Of a stretch of 64,000 nt of DNA, positions 26,155 through 38,375 are shown piece by piece. This stretch comes from Nilaparvata lugens (Eukaryota; Arthropoda; Insecta; Hemiptera; Delphacidae): positions 32,866,687 to 32,930,686 of the forward strand of contig NC_052511.1 in the NCBI RefSeq assembly GCF_014356525.2, given 5' to 3'. The notes below the pieces were generated by a model that made no database searches, was not told the DNA's origin, and was given only the letters and a program-made list of their open reading frames with translations. The position numbers were made by a program, and so were the translations under genes. Position 1 is the stretch's first letter, and each line of letters opens with the position of its first letter.

Positions 26155-29100
26155 ACTAGGAATTGTTGTTCAAATTACAGAGAAAAGTATTTATGTTCTA
26201 TGCAAAAGGTTATATTGTTGTTCAAATGACAAAAACTCAAGGATATGTCATAAACAATAGGTAGTCTATTATTTCATGCTAGGCCTGGCAAAGATAATAT
26301 AGAAAATGGTTTGTCTGTCATATTAAATTAGAAATATGTAATCGTTTAATAAAAATAATATTCTATCAATAAAGAATATCTCATGAAAATAATATTATTC
26401 TTGATGTCAAGGAATGTAGAAATTATTAGAACGATCTGTAAATAGAACGACTACTGTAGCATTCAAATTTCTTCAATAAATGAATTTATTCACATACTGT
26501 GACAACAGACAACATAATATTTGTCACATATACTCTATAGGCCTATACGTTACGTTAGGTTATACACATAATTATACTCATTCTCATTATTCGACTACTT
26601 GTGATATTCATTTCTTGATCTTGAGACGTTCATTGCATTTTAATGTAATTGCATTGATACTTGTGGAAAAATAAAGTATTATTCCCATATTCAATCATCT
26701 AGCCTATACTCAAAATTACCTCTAATGTATCAGCAAGGATATTTTTCAAATTATTATTGAGGTTTAAAATATTAACAGTAATAGTGATTATAATAATATA
26801 AGGAACTATTTTTAATGTTAATTTAACACAGATAATTTTTAAATACATTTAACCTATTTTAAAATTTGTTCCCAATTTCATGTTCCACAATTATTATAAT
26901 ATTCCTTCTCAACAGGAAATCAAAACTATTATTCGACAAAAACATTGGTTTTGGGCACTTTAAATATTCTAAAAATTATTGTTATGATATTGGCAATAAA
27001 TAATAGCCTATAGCTTAATCATACATAGGCCTCAAACCATGAACAATAGTTCATCAATGGAGTCAAGAGTGGTATAACAATAATAAAATAACTACACGAA
27101 TGAGTGATGTAATAGATACTAATTTTTTATGCAGTCATTATTGAAGAAGAGGTAGTGGGTATTAGAAGAGGCTATCGTGGGAGTAACGTCGACGAATTTC
27201 TTCCGTGTAATATGCCAGAGAATATTTTAATGAATATTTCAGTTATGTAGATTGTACATCATAATTACATGGAATCTTATTGTTAACATGATGAGCCATA
27301 TTATATCATCACCCAGAATTGAAGTGGATGGGGTATGGAGTGTGAAAGAGGTGGTATGAGATTAGATATATTCACAGGGAAGGAGAGGAAAGGTTAAAAC
27401 GAAACTAACATCATAAACAAAGAGATTTCATCAGAACAGAAGACTTGATTTTACTATGTGAAGTTTTATCAGGGGATTTGCTTTCAATTCTCTTGAATAA
27501 TGAACATCAATGTACAATCAGCATCTGCTTTCTTTCATTAGTTACCTATGTGATCTCACAGTTTTAATTTTATTATAAGTCTTACAAATCATTAATATAT
27601 TATATTAAATGAGTTTTCATTGCTTATTTTATTTCCATTGTATATTGATATTAATGTATTGCTGTATCTGTGAAGAAGGCACATAAGGGGTAACCTGTTG
27701 TCTCCATAAATGAATAAATCATATTTTTGAATTGTGAGTGGGTGATATTACTCGATTATTTATTCATTCTTTATTGCTCTCTCACATTCATTTCTGAGTT
27801 GAAAATAGACATTTATCAATACAAAAACAAGATGAAAATAAAAAACACAAAGTAAATGTATTTAACGAATAGTGCTTGACAGAATTTGTTTTGTGTTTAT
27901 TAATATTTCAATACTGTTAAGCACAGGAATTGTACTTTGCTCTTTATACCGTGACCTACTATTACTTTTGATTCCAATAATGATGAGTGTAACACAAACT
28001 ACTGTTGGTTGAAATCATACTGAGGAAGATAATATTTTCAAACAATTTTTTAGTTTTTTAATGGTAAATGCATATATATTATACTGTAATGAGCTGAGAA
28101 ATATATAAATATTTATATTTTAGTCCAGATTTTGTTTATTTTGTCTTCAGATCATGAAATAAAATTTTGGTTAACCTTAGAAGTATCTACAAGATCACTG
28201 CAGTTAAAATTTTCACTACTACAGCAAACTTTGAAACATATTATTTCCTTTATCGATAAATCAAAAATCAACAATATATCAATTGAATTGAGAATTCTAT
28301 ATTATTTTATGCATAATGTGGTAAGCTGTGTAGATGACAAACGTTCTAATTACGTTTATTAATTTACTAATTCTCGAAATTTTTATTCATTTATTTAAAC
28401 ATTCATTCATTTGAAATCATTAACTCATTTTTAATATTATAAGACAGATATTATAAATGATTGAGAGGGGAAAATCATACTTAATCCATCTTATAAGTTG
28501 ATTTTGATTGGAATTCGACTATTGTTGAAAAGAATCGAATAGTATTGCTTTTCCGCAATTATTTATTGTTATACTATTAGAAAAATTATTTAACAGTTAT
28601 GATGCCACAATAGGATAAGGGTTTTTTAATAACCTGTCCGGTACCCATCTCTTCCCCGGCCTTCGTACATATCTTCTTTCTGTGGTTATATTTATAAAAA
28701 AAACTCAATCATTGAAGTTAAGATGATGGTAATGATGGTGCAACAATACAACTTCCATAACTCTCAACAACACAAAGTGTCGAACAAAAATATTTTTAGC
28801 CTTCCACCTCTACCGACAGTTCCACATTAGAGGAATCCCGTTTTCATTGCCTCACGGACGATAATATTGCACAAAAGACGCAAAATGTGGACGTTTCAGT
28901 ATTATGATGAGATTAGTCGAGATGGCTGTCATGCAATGTTATTCGCAACAGACCTCCTTACTGGAAGATGAAGGATTGGATCAGTAGTCCAGTGTATTAC
29001 GGTATCACAAGTATATGAGTCAGTGGAGTGCATTATTGAGTGGAAGAGGCTCCGTCAATTGTTTGCTCCTATAACACATGGCATAGTACTTGCTCTCAAT

Positions 29101-29873
29101 ATAGTTGCGTTTTCATTCATCAACGAGGTACGGGAAAATTCCCACAATATGATGAACTCTCCCACGAGTACATGCTTCACCGGTTTACAACTCCAATGCT
29201 CTAATGGTACTCTATGCTAGTGAAGTTGTGCAGAGGAAAATCATTTCCATTAAGAAGTTATAATGGCGATCATTTATACAGCTCAAATTTATTGTTTATA
29301 TCATATGATTTCTATTTACTCAACTGAGTGAGGTATTCGTGTTCTTTATCATCATTAATTCTTATTAGGCCTAAATATTTTATTTCATTTTATAGGATAT
29401 TTTTTTAAATATTTATTGTAAGGAGGTTGTTATAGTATAGAAAATACATTTTAAAAACAAATAAGAATGTTATAACTGAAAATCATTCTCGAACTGCATG
29501 ACTAATAAGGATATTATAACAATAAATCATTCTCAAACTGCATGAGCTTGAACATTACTATTGATTTTTATTAATTATTCTACTGTTTATTTTATAAAAG
29601 GTATTTTTCATTACATTGTCATTACCGTATATTATTCCTAGATGGAAATACTCATAAAGTGTATTTCAATTTTGAATTTGATTCTATCCAAAGCTGATAT
29701 TTTTTTAATTCATCTTCATATTGTTGGCTTTTTGTTGGATATTTCTTTTCAGACGAAGCTTGAATATCTCACTATTTCAAGAATGATATTCGATTGTATA
29801 TATATATTCAGTACCATAATCATTTCTAAGTTTCCAATCCATTTGTTATTTTTTGCATAAATTATCATCATCC
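26155..29873. other. Intergenic AT-rich DNA
   Basis: No gene supported. A stretch of higher complexity at about 28800-29220 holds a 65-residue open frame (29023-29220) that I do not recognise. A LINE-like 3' tail lies at 27600-27722. Confidence 0.4.
27600..27722 (+). mobile_element. Possible LINE 3' tail
   Basis: Ends gtaacctgttgtctccataa followed by atgaataaat, a layout often seen at the 3' ends of Jockey-like elements. No coding part was found upstream, so this is weak. Confidence 0.3.
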
Positions 29874-29942
29874 ATAAAACCATCTGAAATTTAGACTATT
29901 ATTTGATATTAGATTATATTCCTACCGTGTAGACCTGATTGA

Positions 29943-29945
<3 letters not shown>

Positions 29946-30014
<69 letters not shown>
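29946..30014. repeat. (TA)n microsatellite
   Basis: About 70 bases of (TA)n with one slip. In the second unit the matching place (about 31779-31794) holds only about 16 bases. Confidence 0.9.
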
Positions 30015-30019
<5 letters not shown>

Positions 30020-30346
30020 CCGCCAATCTGCTAACAAGCAGAATTATTAATTCAAGACAATTTTTTTACTTTTTTCAGTCTTCTGTTACAAGCAGTTGTA
30101 AGACATTGCTGTGATTCTTGATCCATCATGAGTATCGATTAAACAATTAGCCGGCTCTCATGTCACCTCTCAATTTATATGTTTCAGGCCTATAACATAG
30201 ACCGAGACCCAGATTATCGTCATGGGGGTAGGCCTACTGATGGCATTGCAAGACGAATCACTAATTATTGATGACATCCTGGGTCATGGTGGTATAGTCA
30301 CAATAATAGCTGCTCTCTGCAATTTGTTTTTGCCAGTCCTTGACGT

Positions 30347-30353
30347 TATATAA
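30347..30353 (+). promoter_or_regulatory. TATA box of first-exon copy 1
   Basis: TATATAA stands 95 bases before the ATG of the signal-peptide exon. Initiator-like TCACT occurs near 30399. A short upstream frame (ATG near 30409, stop before the main ATG) lies in the presumed leader. Confidence 0.5.
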
Positions 30354-30441
30354 TTTTTCGCAATATTTAAGAAGATCTTCTTTGGTCGATTGACTATTTC
30401 ACTGGCAGATGGCACCCTGCATTGTGCTCCGATAATTTACC

Positions 30442-33400
30442 ATGAAAATAATTGCTGAACTTGGAATCTCTATTGTTGGAACACTATTCATTGAACATCT
30501 CATTGTAAGTACTAAGCTCCAAGTGAATAGCCTATTCAATAGTATTTTATAAGGATTTAATGACTTTTTGTTACTCAAATAATAATTAATTATAATTCAA
30601 ATGTAAAATATATGCATGGCATGTTGCAGATTTTCATGTATTATTGAAAAATACTTATTTATTCAAATAATTTGGAATTGTCACAGTCATTTTCATTCTC
30701 CTCAATAAATGTTTATGAATTGTGTAATTTGAATTGTTTTGAATGCTTCAATTCATAATCACGATACAGAATAACAAATTAAATTTTTGATGAGTTTTTA
30801 TATGTTACAGTATAAAATCTATGTGGTTAGAGGGTTATTAAAATGTATAGGCTATTGTATTTTCAAAATGTGTCGAATATTTGTGTTTTTACTCTCAATC
30901 TAAAGCTATTCATTCATGTACAATATACTCATTATAATATAGGTATCCTATGGTGTATAGGTACTGTAATGAAGAATTTGGAGAAGTTTTTAATCTCATC
31001 TAATATTATTTGAAGTTGTTTTGTTTTGCAATTTTTGGCTAGATGAGCTGAAATTCAATAGTGTCTCTGCATCTAAATTTTCACAAAACTACAGTTTCTA
31101 ATGTTGATAGCTTAGTTAGAGATGTTGAACTTCGCAATGCAACCTGCATTTGGTTATGAACTTATTGATATATCGCCCTTATTATCTCTTTCAAATGACA
31201 GAATATTATTTTTGAAAGAACATCATGAATTTGAAATTGCAATGGAATTTATCAATAATAACAACTCTCTTCGGAAAAGTTAGGCCTACATTACTGTTTG
31301 GAGAACTGAGAGGCAGTGGGTTGAATAAATCGAATCGCGAAAAACCTTTTTTATCAAAGGTAGTCAACTCACTTATCCATGAAAAGAACACATGTATTAT
31401 ATTATTTACATAATTATCCATGTTAATATGAAGCAAAATGCAATAAATAAAATGTTCATCGCATGAGAATACATTTATTGAATATATTCTTGGAAATAAT
31501 TTTGGAATTCATGATTTTTAATGTTTTGCATCATTTATTTGACTATTGTTTGAATCGAGTATTATATTTCTTGTACCGTATTAAATTGTCTGTGTTCTAT
31601 TGAAGGTAAATCTTATTATGGGTAAGTTATCATTTAAATAAAACAATCAAAATTTTATTGTCACAATCACTTATTTCTTCAAAAAGGTTGATAATTTTTA
31701 ATAATTGATAAAACTATCTGAAATTTAGACTATTATTTGATATTAGATTATATTCCTACCGTGTAGACCTGATTGAATTATATATATATATATAAACTCC
31801 GCCAATCTGCTAACAAGCAGAATTATTGATTCAAGACAATTTTTTTACTTTTTTCAGTCTTCTGTTACAAGCAGTTGTAAGACATTGCTGTGATTCTTGA
31901 TCCATCATGAGTATCGATTAAACAATTAGCCGGCTCTCATGTCACCTCTCAATTTATATGTTTCAGGCCTATAACATAGACCGAGACCCAGATTATCGTC
32001 ATGGGGGTAGGCCTACTGATGGCATTGCAAGACGAATCACTAATTATTGATGACATCCTGGGTCATGGTGGTATAGTCACAATAATAGCTGCTCTCTGCA
32101 ATTTGTTTTTGCCAGTCCTTGACGTTATATAATTTTTCGCAATATTTAAGAAGATCTTCTTTGGTCGATTGACTATTTCACTGGCAGATGGCACCCTGCA
32201 TTGTGCTCCGATAATTTACCATGAAAATAATTGCTGAACTTGGAATCTCTATTGTTGGAACACTATTCATTGAACATCTCTTTGTAAGTACTAAGCTCCA
32301 AGTGAATAGCCTATTCAATAGTATTTTATAAGGATTTAATGACTTTTTGTTACTCAAATAATAATTAATTATAATTCAAAATGTAAAATATATGCATGGC
32401 ATGTTGCAGATTTTCATGTATTATTGAAAAATACTTATTCATTCAAATAATTTGGAATTGTCACAGTCACTTTTATTCCCCTCAATAAATGTTTATGAAT
32501 TGTGTAATTTGAATTGTTATGAATGCTTCAATTCATAATCACGATACAGAATAACAAATTAAATTTTTGACGAGTTCTTATAATATGTTACAGTATAAAA
32601 TCTATGTGGTTAGAGGGTTATTAAAATGTATTTGTGTTTTTACTCTCAATCTAAAGCTATTAATTAATGTACAATATACTCATTATAATAAAGGTATCCT
32701 ATGGTGTATAGGTACTGTAATGAAGAATGTGGAGAAGTTTTTAATCTCATCTAATATTATATGAAGTTGTTTTGTTTTGCAATTTTTGGCTAGATGAGCT
32801 GAAATTCAATAGTGTCTCTGCATCTAAATTTTTACAAAACTACAGTTTCTAAATTGAAGATGTTGATAGCTTAGTTAGAGATGTTGAACTTCGCAATGCA
32901 ACCTGCATTTGGTTATGAACTTGATATATCGCCCTTATTATCTATTTCAAATGACAGAATATTATTTTTGAGAGAACATCATGAATTTGAAATCGCAATG
33001 GAATTTATCAATAATAACAACTCATTTCAGAAAAGTTAGGCCTACATTATTGTTTGAAGAACTGAGAGGCAGTGGGTTGAATAAATCGAATCGCGAAAAA
33101 CCTTTTTTATCAAAGGTAGTCAACTCACTTATCCATGAAAAGAACACATGTATTATATTATTTACATAATTATCCATGTTAATATGAAGCAAAATGCAAT
33201 AAATAAAATGTTTATCGCATGAGAATACATTTATTAAATATATTCTTGGAAATAATTTTGGAATTCATGATTTTTAATGTTTTGCATCATTTAATTGACT
33301 ATTGTTTGAATCGAGTATTATATTTCTTGTACCGTATTAAATTTGCTGTGTTCTATTGAAGGTAAATCTTGTTATGGGTAAGTTATCATTTAAATAAAAC

Positions 33401-36108
33401 AATAAAAATTTTATTGTCACAATCACTTTATTTCTTCAAAAAGTTTGATATATTTTAATAATTGATAGAAATTATTAAATTAGAATACGGTAATTGTTAT
33501 GAACAATATTAGTCATAATAATTATGTTACCGGTACGGAACAATTTTTTTCGATGTTCCACGAGTAGGTGGAATCAACCTACATATTATTACGATGACAT
33601 AATAACATTTTAATGATTTTAAGAGTGAAGCAATAATATTGTATAAACATGAAACTCGTCACAGCTTATTAGAAATTAGCCTAAAAGCCAATTTTCACCT
33701 CCATACAATATGACCCAAGAGACAATTCGAGAGCTTTGAAAATAAGCCAAACGTTCAATGTAAGGAATAAGCTTACCTGTAGAATGATACCTCACACCCT
33801 TAAAAATATAATCTTCAAAGGATATTTTAGAAGAATTTTTTATCTTTTGAATGGAACATGTTTCTCTTGTCCGTACCCGCAGCACAGATTGGTTTTAAAA
33901 CAAAGTAATACGTGTTAAAAATAATTTGTTGTTCATATTCGGCCATGAGCATTGATCTTGAAGAATAGCCTATCGATCCAAATATCTAGGCTACTTCCAT
34001 AATTTGAGTTCAGAACCTATCTAGAGTTATATAAGTCCTTCTCTCATTATCAGTTTCATTACTCAAGCACAAGCCTAGTGCTCATGTGTGCATCATCCTC
34101 AGCAAAAATATCTATCTCTCCCACAATCAAGTGAGGGAAAAACTATATCTTGATCAATTTACATATGGAATTGAATATACAATTCGCCTGGATCTCACTT
34201 CTTAGATAAATCATTTATTGAATTTATTTCGTCGCAGATATCAGTTAACGCTGGCTCTATAACCTACAGACCACATGATGCAAAAAATGCCAGATATCAC
34301 CATCATCACTACCCAAAACCTGGCTCTGATAAACCCAACTACTGGTTCAGGAAGGTCAACAAAAAATTGAACACCACTGAAACATCAATGGATGATGATC
34401 TGCACTGCATCCTTAAACAGACCACCGTTTCCATACTGAGGAGTCTGAATGAGTCAATAGCCGAGCATAGGAGCTTCTTCCACTCATACAAGACCTGGGA
34501 CAGAATAGACTTCAACGAAGATGGGAAACCGGAGAAGTATGGAGCAGCTTATAGAGGATTTTCCAAAATGGATGAGGATTGTCCCATCAATGGAACAGGT
34601 AGATCAACCATAATATGAATCTAAGAATGTTTTCAAAAATGTTTCCAATAAACCTTTGCTGTTTTCAAAACATTGTTATATCATGTTATGATGATGTATT
34701 ATGGTATATCACTTCCAAGTGCATTATAATATAAGCTGTCTCAATATATGCTTTATGTTTACAGACACAATAATGTACTGTACAGTTTAATCGTATGCAA
34801 CAGTGATTCATATACCGTAATAATATAATAAACACGTTTTTTAGAATATGCAGAGTGAAAACAGCAAACAACTAAATTTATGGTGACACAGTATTTACAG
34901 AACATTGACAATAGTGAAACAGTATTTGGCACCATATGTGACACAGACTTTGATACTAATTTAATGTGACACTGTGGTGACACAGACAACAGTATTTTTA
35001 TGGTGTCACATAAATCAAGGAATTTCTTGAAATATTTATAATTTTATTGTGATAGATATCGAAAATTATAAGGTTCAATTGAAATTCTCTAGGTTCGTGC
35101 AGATACTATTCATATTGAACTTTTACAATTACTTGATCGAATAGTTTCCGTTCTGCATAGGCCTACTACACATACATTCTAATAATAACATACAAAATTA
35201 ATTTAATGTGGAAAAGCCTACCAAGACAAATCATATTTGTGATGAATATTGGATGACTTGTGAATTGTTATGCAATGCTATGAAATTATCATTGATAAAT
35301 TCAACTGTAGATGAATTCCTTCATAAACGAAGACGTTTTGATAAGGATGAAAAATAATATGTATTCATTACTTCCGTAAAGGGACTCACCACGAACAATA
35401 ATTAGCTATAAATGATTCAACTGATCATTAATGGATTTTAGTGATAGATAAAATATGCAGAAATGTTTAATATCAGGGGAAAAATTTTGACAGGCTTCCA
35501 AGTTTATTATTTTTGGTATTGATAAAGAACTGAAAACTGCGATTAAAATCTTTGCATGGTAAAAATTGTATAAATTACATTAAATTGGTATAAACCAGCC
35601 AAATGGAAAATAATTATCGTAAATTTATTGTAAAACTTATGGAGGAGTGGTCTTTTAATGTGATAGTGTGATATTTTAATTTATTTCATCGTCATCCTGA
35701 CTAATTTTTTAAGCACTTCAATCAAGAATCAACTTCAATGAAAAACGATGTCTTCAAATTCAAAATTATGATAGATTGATTTTCCAGTTTATTTTATCTC
35801 TTTAAACTTTTTCAGAGGAAGATGACGATCACTTCTATTATGATGATGAATATTTCGGCCATGATGATGAGGACTACGATAAAGAGGGTGAAGGAGAAGG
35901 CGGGGAAGAGATGGCTGTAACAATCATTGTATTCCTTATGGAGTTGTATGGAACGGTCTATGGATTTTCATATGGAGCATTTCATCAGTTCAACTACTTT
36001 TTCCATGTTTATATGGTGCAAGACTTCCAGCCTGATCACTTGGGGGCTGATGATAACATAACGGTGGCTGATTTTGAAAGCCGCATTGTCTTGACGAAAC
36101 TCAAATAG
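30442..36108 (+). CDS. Predicted secreted acidic protein, unknown family (3 exons)
   Basis: I do not recognise this protein. Exons: 30442-30504, 34238-34598 and 35816-36108, joined in phases 0 and 1 through GT-AG introns, giving 238 residues. Residues 1-21 (MKIIAELGISIVGTLFIEHL + I) look like a signal peptide. Exon 2 has a HHHH run (42-45), few cysteines (HCIL, EDCP) and possible N-glycosylation sites (NTT, NES, NGT). Exon 3 opens with an acidic block (about 142-174, EEDDDHFYYDDEYFGHDDED and on), then a hydrophobic/aromatic segment (VTIIVFLMELYGTVYGFSYG) and ends ...RIVLTKLK-stop. An alternative first exon from the tandem duplication (32221-32283) splices in the same phase and changes only residue 21 (I to F). 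An ATTAAA lies at 36217. Secretion and splicing are inferred from sequence; function is unknown, though a secreted or cuticle/saliva role is possible. Confidence 0.6.
31225..31413 (+). other. 62-codon open frame in unit 1, unrecognised
   Basis: Reads MNLKLQWNLSIITTLFGKVR and on to HEKNTCIILFT. Its copy at 32981-33169 is also open with a handful of amino-acid changes. The duplication is recent, so shared openness is weak evidence for coding. The reverse strand is open too. It may be a repeat fragment. Confidence 0.25.
32126..32132 (+). promoter_or_regulatory. TATA box of first-exon copy 2
   Basis: TATATAA in the same context as 30347-30353, again 95 bases before the duplicated ATG. Confidence 0.5.
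32221..32283 (+). CDS. Alternative signal-peptide exon (copy 2)
   Basis: Encodes the same 20 residues as 30442-30504, then F instead of I. The donor gtaagt is intact and the phase is 0, so it can join the exon at 34238. It is closer to that exon than copy 1, so it may be the main start in practice. Transcript data would be needed to tell. Confidence 0.6.
32981..33169 (+). other. 62-codon open frame in unit 2, unrecognised
   Basis: Second copy of the 31225 frame, with changes such as L to S at residue 4 and a LFG to HFR cluster. See the entry for unit 1. Confidence 0.25.
34036..34108. repeat. SINE-like tail fragment
   Basis: Contains cacaagcctagtgctcatgt and catcatcctcagcaaa. The same word order (cacaagcc..a.gctcatgt..catcaccctcag) appears at 44166-44222 and 56490-56531, so this is a dispersed repeat, probably the body of a tRNA-derived SINE. 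Confidence 0.5.
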
Positions 36109-36216
36109 ACTGACATTTTAGTACAGCATAGGTGTTCAGCACAACTTATCAGTACCTAATATTTTTCTCTCGAATCAACTGCTTTTTTCCATTATTTTTC
36201 AAGAAGATATTTCAAG

Positions 36217-36222
36217 ATTAAA
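36217..36222 (+). terminator. ATTAAA polyadenylation signal candidate
   Basis: ATTAAA 109 bases after the stop of the secreted-protein gene. No AATAAA is closer. It is a common variant signal, but short words like this occur by chance. Confidence 0.35.
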
Positions 36223-36354
36223 CTATATGTTTTATTTATTTGATGCACTATTTTTAAAACTTTACAATTTTAGACTTAAAAAATGCTTCATATTCCATTC
36301 CTAGTATAATAGAATTATTATCTATCACCATGCCATTATGAATATTCAAGTGTA

Positions 36355-36600
36355 GTGTCTGGTGTAGTTGTTGATCACAAGGCTCGAATCTCCTTCCTCA
36401 AACGCCAGAACATTTTAGTCATGATCGCAGAGTTTCGTACTGTGGGCATGTTAGTAGCACATGGTCAACAACTCCAACTCATGCAAGTTGCAGATGGAGC
36501 ACAACTGATTAGCTCTGATTTCATGGAGATTATCCCTTGTGAGGTTGGATTTGATGTCGTTTTGTGGCAAGTTACAGTTTGTTGTACAATCAGCCTGATA
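36355..36600 (-). pseudogene. LINE C-terminal zinc-motif fragment
   Basis: On the minus strand one frame gives LCSICNLHELE and the next gives VDHVLLTCPQYETLRS. Together these fit the 'CxxC...e..dHvLl.CP.y..lR' tail of Jockey/RTE-type reverse transcriptases, broken by a frameshift and stops. The plus-strand frame over the same bases is a shadow. Confidence 0.65.
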
Positions 36601-36614
36601 CCATACCACCCAAG

Positions 36615-36643
36615 GTACCTAGAATTAATTTTATTCTAGGTAC
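36615..36643. repeat. Small hairpin gtacctagaa...ttctaggtac
   Basis: Perfect 10 bp inverted arms around a 9-base A/T loop. The same arms bound a 40 bp hairpin at 50764-50803, and both are followed by attg. This suggests a mobile micro-hairpin. Confidence 0.6.
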
Positions 36644-37373
36644 ATTGATACCACCAGTATAATGAAAATTGAGTTTTTGATATATCAGCCAAAGCAATTA
36701 GATACCTAATATAATATATGATCCAAATGGGACTCATCAATTCCAGCTTAAATAACTAGAATAATAATAAAGGATAATAACTGGAGACCACTCCAGTTCA
36801 TAAAACTCGCTCATAAACTGCTGTATTGATCTCTGAGATCTATAACTTGTAATTATACGCGGTGAGGTGGTTGGTGAAAATTCAGAGTTGGTGAGAATTA
36901 TTATGGAAACAGCTGAATGATATATTTTACAAGTAGGCCTAGGCTATTATATAAATTACAGTAGAAAGTTCCATGGGGATCCTATTCTAATTGAAAAAAA
37001 AAACTTTCTGTTGCTTCAAAACTTCATTTCGAATCCAGCTTCATTTTGACTGCAACTAATTTTTATCAAATGGGAAGGTGGTCATGTGATGCATGATTTC
37101 GATACAGAATTTCAAATGAAAATTAATGGTGAAAACCACATATCGATAATCGATATCTCAAAACATTTCAATGATCTCAACATATTTGGAGATACTAATA
37201 AATGGTACAAAAATGAAATGAATGAGTAAATTAAATAATCAAGTGTTAGTGAACATGAGTATGTTACAGTAATTTACAGACAGGCAGAAATACGTTAACG
37301 AAAGCGAGTTAATGAAGAATTTTATAAAATAATGTTGTGTATTATTCAGCTGAAATCATGTGTCGGCGCATAT
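36644..37373. other. Intergenic AT-rich DNA
   Basis: No gene or repeat structure supported. Confidence 0.4.
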
Positions 37374-37745
37374 AAAGTCTGTCTGTCTGACAGACGGTGT
37401 GATATCTCCCAAATAGCTTGAACTTTTTTAAATAAATGGAAAAATTATGGAAATAGCATGTAATTAATTCCAGCTGACTAATTAATGACAAAATAAAAAC
37501 AATTTTACTTCTTATGCACTTCCAATGTTATATTTATATCCTGAAAAAAACGAAGGAGTGAGCCAATTTTGTTGTAGGCTACAACAAGCTTGACCTGTAA
37601 AAAGGTTCGAAGAATTCGTGTTCAAAATTTGAAGCTGATTGGTCAATATTCTCTCTAAAGTTCTTGTCGAATATACAGACAGAAAACGACTTTGGCCTTC
37701 AGTGAGTAGTCGAAAGTGAGAACTAGCTAACGCTCGTTCAATTAT
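37374..37745. repeat. Unclassified interspersed repeat candidate
   Basis: Contains ctgtctgtctgacagac, a GC-richer non-coding body and an ending rich in cgaaagtgagaactagctaa and cgctcg. The look is of a dispersed element, but no second copy is in the window and no terminal repeats were found. Confidence 0.3.
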
Positions 37746-37922
37746 TATTTGGTGTTACAATAAAGAGATCAGAGACTAAACAAAAAAAAATTGGTTCTGA
37801 TATTAATGAAAATTTTCCACCCTTCATAAAAATATTATAAATACACAATCACACAAAAAACAATCATTCTATAATTTTCTTATCTGTGGTAAATGCAAAC
37901 AGTCATTATAGACATATCTTTA

Positions 37923-38010
37923 GATGATGTCACTGTCCTCATGACGTGCGTGATAGTTAATGACGTCAGAACCAAACGGAAGTGCCGTGACTGCAGCCAC
38001 CGGCCAATGT
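37923..38010 (+). promoter_or_regulatory. Candidate TATA-less promoter upstream of p53
   Basis: A locally GC-rich patch contains a perfect CRE (TGACGTCA, 37961-37968), CRE halves (tgatgtca near 37925, tgacgtgcg near 37942), an ETS-like core CGGAAGTG (37977-37984) and CCAAT (38004-38008). This is a common makeup of constitutive promoters. It lies 2.3 kb before the p53 ATG, so an untranslated first exon would be needed. No transcript is visible in the sequence itself. Confidence 0.4.
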
Positions 38011-38375
38011 AGAAGGAAAATAATTTATATTTATAGGTTATATTGTTTTATGTTTTAATTTTCGAAGTTTTGTTTAAAATTAAAAATAAAATAGCTCTTT
38101 TTTATTGATAGAATGGTAACGATGAAATCTTATTCAGATGTAGTATTAATGATAGCTAACAAATTAAGTCGGTACGATATACTACTGAAAGTTTTGATAG
38201 CAATTGTAAAATATAATGCTGTAGAGCTTAGCCTATTGTATCTAAGCTAAGCCAAAATTACCAATTTTTTTTAAAGAAGGAATTTCAAGGAGTAACATAC
38301 GTAAGTATAAAAATAACATTTAAAATCTTGAGGCTCTAAAGCTCAATAAATTAATTTACCGTATTTATTCGTGCA

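Larger units (their letters stand above)
29874..31707 (+). repeat. Tandem duplication unit 1 (1.8 kb)
   Basis: Starts ataaaaccatctgaaattt and is followed head-to-tail by unit 2 at 31708. It contains an AT microsatellite (29946-30014), a TATA box (30347), the signal-peptide exon (30442-30504) and a 62-codon open frame (31225-31413). Confidence 0.9.
31708..33475 (+). repeat. Tandem duplication unit 2 (1.8 kb)
   Basis: Head-to-tail copy of 29874-31707 with scattered substitutions, a shortened (TA)n and small deletions (near 32627 and 32925). It keeps the TATA box, the signal-peptide exon and its splice donor. Confidence 0.9.

Noticed and set aside
29023..29220. 65-codon frame with a hydrophobic stretch upstream of the secreted-protein gene
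   Set aside because: No homology recognised, no splice continuity to the exon at 34238 established, and the length is within chance.
36355..36639. 94-codon plus-strand frame
   Set aside because: The minus strand carries the zinc-motif tail of a LINE (HVLLTCPQYETLRS), so the plus frame is incidental.
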